A DNA stretch of 8,816 bases from Desulfobia sp. (GTDB lineage Bacteria > Desulfobacterota > Desulfobulbia > Desulfobulbales > SURF-16): assembly GCA_030608985.1 (NCBI GenBank), contig JAUWDC010000024.1, forward strand, positions 1 through 8,816, given 5' to 3'. The position numbers were made by a program, and so were the translations under genes. The number at the start of each line of letters is the position of its first letter. Positions within the stretch are counted from its first letter, which is position 1. Of the stretch, positions 4,617-8,816 are shown one piece after another. The notes under the pieces are model-generated. The model searched no databases and was not told where the DNA came from. It saw nothing but the letters and a program-made list of their open reading frames with translations.

Positions 4617-5678
4617 ATGAAGGTAGCTGATTCATCAAGCAGTCATACAATACACCCTCCTATTACGAAAAACGGGAGCCAAGCTCAAGTAAGTCAAAAG
4701 GGGTCGGGTTTTGCTCTTGGAGATATACTGAAGGCTCGTGTTCTGAGGGTGCAGGCTGACGGCACGACAATTCTTGAAACCAATGGTCGGACGCTTACGG
4801 CAAAGTCCCTTGTGAGTCTTGTTCCTGGAGAAGAAATTTGGCTGGAAGTAAAAGAGAAAGGAGAAACACCCCTTCTGGCCTTAGCCGGAAAAAAGGGCGC
4901 CGCACAGGACTTTGTTAAGGCGTTTTTTCTTACCTTAACATCTCGGGAAGTCCCCCTGCCCCGATTACTTTCTGAATTCTCTTTTTTGCCCCAAGCTTCG
5001 GCAGTTGAAGAGAATGGCATCCTGGGAAAATTGTTTCTCCATCTTTTAAGTGGTGTAGTAACCGAGAAATCGGATCCTGAATTAGTAAAGCTGATGGCTT
5101 TTATCTTCGGAGCAGTAAGACAAGCCCAAGATAAGAGTGAAAGCAATATCTCCACTCTGCTCAAAGAAGTAATCGAAAACATTTCTCACACCAAAAATCA
5201 GGAGTACAAGCCACTTCAGACGGCTCTTGAAGATGCTGTGAAAACTGTGGAGATGCACCAGCAACTTAATACAAGGGCTCCCTCCCCAAATGAGTCGATG
5301 TTTTACCTGTTTCCCTGTTTTTTTGCTGGAGACGAAAGTTGGGGGGAATGGGTTTTTTCCATGGATGACGGCGCTGATATGGAGAAAGGCTTTTCGCTGG
5401 ATTTTTTCCTCGATATGAGTCGATTAGGCCCTGTTTCTTTTCATTTGCAAAGCCATGGAAGTGGTTTGCGTGGAGAATTTCGAATATCCCGAGGTGGTGC
5501 TCGGACCCATATTGAAAATCAGCTTCCAGAGCTAAAAAATATTCTTGGCAACCTGGGATATCACCCTGTTTCACTGGTGTGCAAAGACAGTGAGCATACT
5601 ACTCCCCAGGAGATCAAAAATAAGGTAGTATCGCTCGCCGGGCTTCAGAAGTTTGCATTGATTGATATTAAAGCCTAA
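4617..5678 (+). CDS. FliK-like protein (flagellar hook-length control C-terminal domain)
   Basis: A 353-aa soluble protein. Residues 1-30 are a Ser/Gln/Thr-rich tail. Residues 33-90 look like a small beta-rich domain (LKARVLRVQADGTTILETNG followed by ...GEEIWLEVKEKGETPLLAL). Residues 95-220 are mainly helical. Residues about 255-323 match the pattern of the FliK C-terminal domain: a start of 'L.MSRLGPVSFHL', then GLRGEFRIS, a charged ARTHIENQLPELKNIL helix, and LGYHPVSLVC. FliK sets flagellar hook length and switches export specificity through FlhB; that function is inferred from family and is not proved by context, as no other flagellar gene is in the window. The ATG has no Shine-Dalgarno because the inserted element now sits directly upstream; before insertion the gene overlapped the kinase gene by 14 nt. 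FliK-family sequences diverge strongly, so the call is moderate. Confidence 0.62.
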   Translation: MKVADSSSSHTIHPPITKNGSQAQVSQKGSGFALGDILKARVLRVQADGTTILETNGRTLTAKSLVSLVPGEEIWLEVKEKGETPLLALAGKKGAAQDFVKAFFLTLTSREVPLPRLLSEFSFLPQASAVEENGILGKLFLHLLSGVVTEKSDPELVKLMAFIFGAVRQAQDKSESNISTLLKEVIENISHTKNQEYKPLQTALEDAVKTVEMHQQLNTRAPSPNESMFYLFPCFFAGDESWGEWVFSMDDGADMEKGFSLDFFLDMSRLGPVSFHLQSHGSGLRGEFRISRGGARTHIENQLPELKNILGNLGYHPVSLVCKDSEHTTPQEIKNKVVSLAGLQKFALIDIKA

Positions 5679-6012
5679 CCCACATAGAGCGGAAAGGATA
5701 AGCACCCCGTAAGGGGGTATAAATGCCTTAGTGGTAAAAGTAACCAGATAATGTCACTCAATGTTTTCCAGTTTCTTGTTTTTTTGGCAGAAGTTGGGGA
5801 GTACGGCACTAAAATATTTTGTTGACAGAGAATGAACATTTTGAGTAGTTTGCCTCTCTTATTATTGATAGCCATTGTTGATAGCCATAAAAAAACTTAA
5901 AATTTTAACGCGATGGCGCAGCAGTGTAACAGCGGCTCAGCTTCTTTGCGATAAGGAATGCCTTTTTCGAATTCTGCGTTATCTGCAGGTTCATAATTTT
6001 TGAGGAGATAAA
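5679..6012 (+). other. Gene-free region upstream of the TlpA-like gene
   Basis: These 334 bp hold no gene I can support. A short GC hairpin ACCCC-N5-GGGGT (5704-5718) lies 25 nt after the FliK-like stop but lacks a T-run. A TTGACA at 5822-5827 has only poor -10 matches (TAGTTT at 5846-5851, 18-nt spacer). A 13-bp tandem repeat is at 5861-5886. A clear Shine-Dalgarno GAGGAG precedes the TlpA-like ATG by 6 nt. Confidence 0.6.
5861..5886. repeat. 13-bp tandem duplication
   Basis: ATTATTGATAGCC (5861-5873) is followed directly by ATTGTTGATAGCC (5874-5886), with one mismatch. The TTGATAGCCAT core occurs twice. It lies about 126 bp upstream of the TlpA-like start. It may be a slippage duplication or a doubled protein site. 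Confidence 0.6.
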
Positions 6013-6519
6013 ATGAAAAAACAGAGAAACGGGAAGATGAAAGTTTTTCTCGGTCTTCTGATGATTATTCTGTGTATAGTCACCAGTAACCAGGCAGAGG
6101 CAGCAGCGAAAATGCCTCATTTTTCCTTGCCTTCTGCCAGTGATGGGAAGGAAATTGATAGTGACCAGTTTCAAGGGAAGGTATTGCTCATAACTTTTTT
6201 TGCAACCTGGTGCCCACCATGTATTCAGGAGATCCCTAACCTGATTGATTTACAGAATGAATATAAAGAAAAAGGTTTTTCTGTAATCGGGATATCTGTG
6301 GATCAGGGAGGCCGCAAATCTGTTGCCAAGCTGATGGAAAAAACAGGGATCAATTATCCTGTTCTCATGGCAGATTCCAAAATTACGCGTGATTTTGGCG
6401 GCATTGTCGGTATCCCGACATCTTTTTTAATTAATAAGAACGGTAACGTGATAAAGAGCTACCCTGGATATGTTCCCCACAATATACTGATTACTGATAT
6501 ACAGGGCCTCATGGAATAA
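6013..6519 (+). CDS. TlpA/ResA-family thiol-disulfide oxidoreductase, exported
   Basis: A 168-aa thioredoxin-fold protein. Residues 1-10 are basic, 11-23 are a hydrophobic signal segment, and a cleavable site is likely near AEAAA (28-32); uncleaved anchoring is possible. There is no lipobox. The redox site is WCPPC (Cys67 and Cys70) in TFFATWCPPCIQEIP, and the cis-Pro loop is GIPTSFL with Pro135. The spacing and the ISVDQGG strand match the TlpA/ResA/AhpC-TSA group, not cytoplasmic thioredoxin. Family members reduce disulfides in the periplasm, often for cytochrome c maturation; the substrate here is unknown, and no Ccm gene is in view. The ATG has GAGGAG at a 6-nt distance. It lies 150 nt upstream of a small secreted protein gene that has its own promoter, so shared function is possible but not shown. 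Confidence 0.9.
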   Translation: MKKQRNGKMKVFLGLLMIILCIVTSNQAEAAAKMPHFSLPSASDGKEIDSDQFQGKVLLITFFATWCPPCIQEIPNLIDLQNEYKEKGFSVIGISVDQGGRKSVAKLMEKTGINYPVLMADSKITRDFGGIVGIPTSFLINKNGNVIKSYPGYVPHNILITDIQGLME

Positions 6520-6556
6520 AGGGGACAAGCAGGTTGAATCTTGATTCATTTTACGG

Positions 6557-6584
6557 TTGACATAGAAAAGATGAGCGGTATATA
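6557..6584 (+). promoter_or_regulatory. Candidate sigma-70 promoter of the small secreted protein gene
   Basis: A perfect TTGACA (6557-6562) and TATATA (6579-6584) are separated by 16 nt; a second TATATA register at 6581-6586 gives 18 nt. The start would be near 6591, leaving a leader of about 80 nt. A 14-bp inverted repeat TGAATC-TT-GATTCA (6535-6548) lies just upstream of the -35. This is one of the best promoter matches in the window and suggests high expression of the 68-aa protein. Confidence 0.65.
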
Positions 6585-6669
6585 TATGCGATTTGATAAT
6601 TATATATATGTAATGCGAACCTATAGTAGGTAATTATTCATACTCAATAACATTACAAAGGAGAATCTC

Positions 6670-6876
6670 ATGAGCAAAAAACTTTTGATCTTGGCAATGG
6701 CTGCAGCATTTACCGTAAGTGTGGCAGGTGTCTCTATGGCTGCTAAAGTTAAATGTACCGTTGACGGTGTTGATGGCGATAAAGTAACTATGACTTGCAA
6801 GAAAGCAGACAAGCTGAAAGCTGGTGACAAAGTATCTGTAAAAATTGCCAAGAAAAAAGCGATCGAAGGCTGCTAA
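6670..6876 (+). CDS. Small secreted Lys-rich protein with three Cys
   Basis: A 68-aa precursor. Residues 1-24 form a clear signal peptide (KK, hydrophobic core, cleavage after VSMA). The mature part of about 44 residues is strongly basic and has the pattern VKCTVDGVDGDKVTMTCKKADKL-KAGDKVSVK, alternating short strands like a small beta-barrel or SH3/OB-type unit. Cys29 and Cys43 could form a disulfide; Cys68 is the very last residue. AAGGAG lies 7 nt before the ATG. A good promoter, strong ribosome site and strong terminator suggest an abundant single-gene transcript. I do not recognise the family with certainty. Small proteins of this look accompany extracellular selenite/tellurite reduction operons in some Desulfobacterota-related bacteria (ExtJ-type), but that link is a weak memory-based guess. 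The neighbouring TlpA-like oxidoreductase could act on its cysteines. Confidence 0.85.
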   Translation: MSKKLLILAMAAAFTVSVAGVSMAAKVKCTVDGVDGDKVTMTCKKADKLKAGDKVSVKIAKKKAIEGC

Positions 6877-6904
6877 GTAACAGCTCTTTTCGTGTTTTGA
6901 TTTT

Positions 6905-6944
6905 AAAGACCGTTTGATCTCCGGATGAAACGGTCTTTTTTTTT
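6905..6944 (+). terminator. Intrinsic terminator of the small secreted protein gene
   Basis: AAAGACCGTTT (6905-6915) pairs perfectly with AAACGGTCTTT (6928-6938) around a 12-nt loop, and a run of nine T (6936-6944) follows the stem core. It lies 28 nt after the stop codon. It separates this gene from uppP. Confidence 0.93.
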
Positions 6945-6955
6945 ATTTCCTTACC

Positions 6956-6976
6956 AGTGTCACTTGACATGACACT
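6956..6976. promoter_or_regulatory. Perfect inverted repeat upstream of uppP, candidate operator
   Basis: AGTGTCA (6956-6962) and TGACACT (6970-6976) are perfect 7-bp arms around a 7-bp centre, 26 bp before the uppP ATG. The centre contains TTGACA (6964-6969), and CTATAG (6975-6980) overlaps the right arm. No properly spaced -35/-10 pair is evident, so a regulator-bound promoter with a short leader is likely. The binding protein is unknown. Confidence 0.5.
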
Positions 6977-7002
6977 ATAGCCGCCCGCCTCTTGGTTCTT
7001 CC

Positions 7003-7812
7003 ATGGATTTATTGTACGCAGCTTTTTTAGGTCTTTTACAGGGTGCCACAGAGTTTCTGCCGGTGTCCAGCTCGGCACATTTAGTTCTTGCAGAACATTT
7101 TTTCCATGTGGAGCAGGCTGGGCTTACCTTTGATGTGGCACTGCACATAGGTACCCTACTGGCTATACTTGTATATTTCAGGAAGGATTTATTTCTTCTT
7201 GCCCGGGCATTTTTTTGGCTTGATAGGAGTGAAGAAGCTCTTCCGCGCCGCCGCCAGGCTTTTGGTATATGTCTTGCCACTGTTCCTGCTGTTGTCTGCG
7301 GCCTTCTCTTTGGTGATGCGGCAGAAACAATTTTTCGGTCACCAGCGGTGGTAGCGTGTACCTTGTCCATTGCTGGGGTTTTTCTTTTATTGGCGGATAA
7401 AAAGGGGTCTCTCAAGCGGGACTCTTCATCAATCACCCTGAAAGACGCTATTATAATTGGCTGTGCCCAGGCCCTTGCCTTGATTCCTGGTGTTTCCCGG
7501 AGTGGTAGTACGATGACAGCGGCTCTTTTCCTTGGGGTAAATCGATCCGGTTCCGCTCTCTATTCTTTTTTATTATCTGCCCCTATCATTTTTGGTGCGG
7601 GAATTTATAATATACCCAAGATAATGAGCCAGGGGCTTGATCAGAGCGGGCTTCTTTTTTATGCGACAGGGTTTATATCCGCTGCCATTTCAGGGTATTT
7701 GTTTATCGCTTTTCTCATGCGATTTGTCAGAACAAAAACACTTGCTGTTTTTGCCTATTACCGCTTTGCCCTCTCCGGACTCGTGGTAGTAGCTCTTGTT
7801 CTAGGTTATTAA
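7003..7812 (+). CDS. uppP: Undecaprenyl-diphosphatase UppP (BacA)
   Basis: A 269-aa polytopic inner-membrane protein, of normal family length. It dephosphorylates undecaprenyl diphosphate to recycle the lipid carrier for peptidoglycan and other envelope polymers, and can confer bacitracin resistance. Both signatures are present: QGATEFLPVSSSAHL (13-27), with the acidic-motif position Q13-x3-E17 and His26, and IPGVSRSGSTMTAAL (161-175), with the catalytic Arg166. Many family members have E/Q at the first acidic position, so Gln13 is normal. About eight hydrophobic segments alternate with short basic loops (57-61, 81-84, 132-139). The ATG matches the family's usual start, yet no Shine-Dalgarno is visible; the leader is pyrimidine-rich. 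An inverted repeat lies 26 bp upstream. A methyltransferase gene follows after 25 nt, probably in the same transcript. Confidence 0.96.
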   Translation: MDLLYAAFLGLLQGATEFLPVSSSAHLVLAEHFFHVEQAGLTFDVALHIGTLLAILVYFRKDLFLLARAFFWLDRSEEALPRRRQAFGICLATVPAVVCGLLFGDAAETIFRSPAVVACTLSIAGVFLLLADKKGSLKRDSSSITLKDAIIIGCAQALALIPGVSRSGSTMTAALFLGVNRSGSALYSFLLSAPIIFGAGIYNIPKIMSQGLDQSGLLFYATGFISAAISGYLFIAFLMRFVRTKTLAVFAYYRFALSGLVVVALVLGY

Positions 7813-7837
7813 AAAAAATGATGAGGGGATACATAAA

Positions 7838-8530
7838 GTGGATGTTGCATCTCTGCCCGAAAAGGCGCAGAAGGTTTTAAAAAGAATTCGAAAAAAATAT
7901 AAAGTTGGCTTTGAGCCGTTACGAGTCAGGGATGTTGAGCTGCAACTGCTCCAGGTTACAGACCTTGAGCACCTCCTGGCCGGTAAAGACCCCTTTGCTG
8001 ATGTGTCAAATTTTCCTTTCTGGGTGAAATTGTGGGAGGCATCTTTGATGCTGGCTGATGTTATGGCCTCAACTCCTTCCAGATCAGGTCAGACCCTGCT
8101 TGAGTTAGGAGCAGGAATGGGAGCACCCGGACTTGTGGCCGCATCAAAAGGTTACAGGGTAACGCTAAGTGATTATGAACCGCATATCCTTGATTTTCAG
8201 AGAGTGAGTGCTGCTGCAAATGGCCTGACCGACATAGATTTTAAAATTATTGATTGGAAGAGTCCCAAGGATATGCCGCAGTTTGATCGTATCATTGGAG
8301 CGGAAATTTTGTTTCGCGATGAGTTTTTTGATCCACTGCTCAAGTTGTTTGGCAGCTATCTTGCGCCGGAGGGAGAGATTTATATCGCCCATGATGTTCG
8401 GCGAAAAAGTGTGCCCCAATTCCTTGCTCTTGCAGAAAAAGAGTATGAAATTGCTGTCAGTGCCCGGAAAATGCGTTCCGAGGACAAGGAACTCACTATA
8501 TTGATTAATCGTTTACGGAAAAGAAGTTAG
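7838..8530 (+). CDS. Class I SAM-dependent methyltransferase (METTL/NNMT-like)
   Basis: A 230-aa soluble protein starting at GTG, with GAGGGGA ending 9 nt upstream; the nearby ATG codons (7818, 7821) are in other frames. An N-terminal basic segment (7-21) precedes FPFWVKLWEASLMLADVM (59-76), typical of lysine-methyltransferase-16/NNMT-like enzymes before the SAM fold. Motif I is LELGAGMGAPG (88-98), the ribose-binding acidic residue is Asp112 in VTLSDYEP, and the post-II/IV region is DRIIGAEILFRDEFFDPL (150-167), followed by LAPEGEIYIAHD. The substrate is probably a protein or small molecule; bacterial relatives are mostly uncharacterised. The RKRS tail is very basic. Its 25-nt distance from uppP suggests co-transcription, with no evident functional link. 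Confidence 0.85.
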   Translation: MDVASLPEKAQKVLKRIRKKYKVGFEPLRVRDVELQLLQVTDLEHLLAGKDPFADVSNFPFWVKLWEASLMLADVMASTPSRSGQTLLELGAGMGAPGLVAASKGYRVTLSDYEPHILDFQRVSAAANGLTDIDFKIIDWKSPKDMPQFDRIIGAEILFRDEFFDPLLKLFGSYLAPEGEIYIAHDVRRKSVPQFLALAEKEYEIAVSARKMRSEDKELTILINRLRKRS

Positions 8531-8536
8531 TTTTTT

Positions 8537-8595
8537 GCCACGAAATCCACAAAAATAAAAGAAAAAATTTTGTGTTTTTTCGTGGGGTTCGTGGC
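8537..8595. repeat. GCCACGAA-type intergenic inverted repeat
   Basis: GCCACGAAATCCAC (8537-8550) and GTGGGGTTCGTGGC (8582-8595) pair at 12 of 14 positions, plus one G-T wobble. Inside, GAAAAAA (8561-8567) pairs with TTTTTTC (8575-8581). CACGAA-rich intergenic repeats of this style are common and multi-copy in many bacterial genomes (general experience). It begins 6 nt after the methyltransferase stop and may also end that transcript. A T-run (8605-8612) follows at a distance. Confidence 0.65.
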
Positions 8596-8627
8596 TGAAA
8601 ATAAGTTTTTTTGCTAGGTGACTTAGA

Positions 8628-8816
8628 ATGCCAATCTATGAATATGAACATAATGGTGATGGATGCCGACTTGGAAAGAGTTTTGAGTGGACACAGTCCA
8701 TATCCAGTACAAAACTGATTCAATGCCCGGAGTGCGGTGAGTCGGTGAAGCGCCTCGTCTCCCTTTTTTCCGTCTGTACTCCTAAGACAAACAGCGACTT
8801 AAAGAATTTAGGCTTT
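8628..8816 (+). CDS. FmdB-type zinc-ribbon protein, N-terminal part (runs off right edge)
   Basis: An ATG at 8628 opens 63 codons to the window edge without a stop. The start MPIYEYE is the hallmark of small FmdB-family zinc-ribbon regulators or putative nucleic-acid-binding proteins, and the second knuckle CPECG (Cys33, Cys36) is intact. The first knuckle is unusual: where the family has CxxC, this protein has GCRLGKSFEW, with Cys13 only. Another Cys (Cys50, in SVCTPKTNS) lies downstream. A weak Shine-Dalgarno AGGTGA lies about 6 nt before the ATG. The function of the family is poorly defined. The C-terminus is outside the window. Confidence 0.75.
   Translation, partial: MPIYEYEHNGDGCRLGKSFEWTQSISSTKLIQCPECGESVKRLVSLFSVCTPKTNSDLKNLGF

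Noticed and set aside
4694..5182. Minus-strand open frame of 162 codons opposite the FliK-like gene
   Set aside because: It is Ser/Arg-rich low-complexity antisense translation with no start signals, and the plus-strand frame is supported by its domain pattern.
5704..5718. ACCCC/GGGGT hairpin as terminator or riboswitch of the TlpA-like gene
   Set aside because: The stem is only 5 bp with no T-run, and the surrounding sequence matches no riboswitch core that I know.
1003..5850. Similar 13-mers CATTTTGAGTGGT (near 1014) and CATTTTGAGTAGT (near 5837) downstream of TTGACA boxes
   Set aside because: The distances to the TTGACA boxes differ (about 45 and 10 nt), so a shared function is not supported.

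Overview
The window looks like a stretch of chromosome from an anaerobic sulfur-cycling bacterium, most likely a Desulfobacterota member of the Desulfobulbales type (Desulfocapsa, Desulfurivibrio and relatives). This is inferred from gene content: a divergent YeeE/YedE transporter, TusA and DsrE-like set that resembles the 'YTD' cluster described from sulfur-disproportionating bacteria. No rRNA or other phylogenetic marker is present to confirm it.

Region 1 (1-2540), sulfur handling. On the minus strand, tusA (482-739) is followed by a DsrE-like gene (85-402) and the first 74 bases of a third gene that also looks DsrE-like and runs off the left edge. A 10-bp perfect hairpin lies between tusA and the DsrE-like gene. 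Diverging on the plus strand is a 410-aa YeeE/YedE-family sulfur transporter (1109-2341). The 369-bp shared control region holds a good tusA promoter flanked by two inverted repeats, and a 20-bp sequence repeated in tandem with a 21-bp period just upstream of a TTGACA box. The natural model is that the transporter imports a reduced sulfur species, and TusA and the DsrE-like proteins relay it as protein-bound sulfane sulfur. The transporter gene is followed by a sequence that can fold into a three-way junction, and then by a strong terminator.

Region 2 (2541-5678), signalling and a FliK-like gene. A 617-aa protein joins an N-terminal receiver domain, a GAF-like region and a histidine kinase core. 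Its H-box has Val where the catalytic acidic residue normally follows the His. Downstream is a 353-aa protein with a FliK-like C-terminus. Between them sits a 153-bp element with 11-bp terminal inverted repeats beginning GTAA, an 8-bp target duplication and a long internal palindrome. This fits a non-autonomous IS66-type miniature element (MITE). Removing it restores a 14-nt overlap between the two genes. The element supplies the present stop codon of the kinase, and the duplication preserves the start codon of the next gene.

Region 3 (5679-6944), envelope proteins: a secreted or membrane-anchored TlpA/ResA-type thioredoxin with a WCPPC site, and a 68-aa secreted lysine-rich protein with three Cys. 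The small gene has its own promoter and a strong terminator.

Region 4 (6945-8816): undecaprenyl-diphosphatase uppP behind a perfect inverted repeat, a class I SAM-dependent methyltransferase 25 nt downstream, an intergenic GCCACGAA-type inverted repeat, and the start of an FmdB-type zinc-ribbon gene that runs off the right edge. No tRNA, rRNA, CRISPR array or phage gene was seen.
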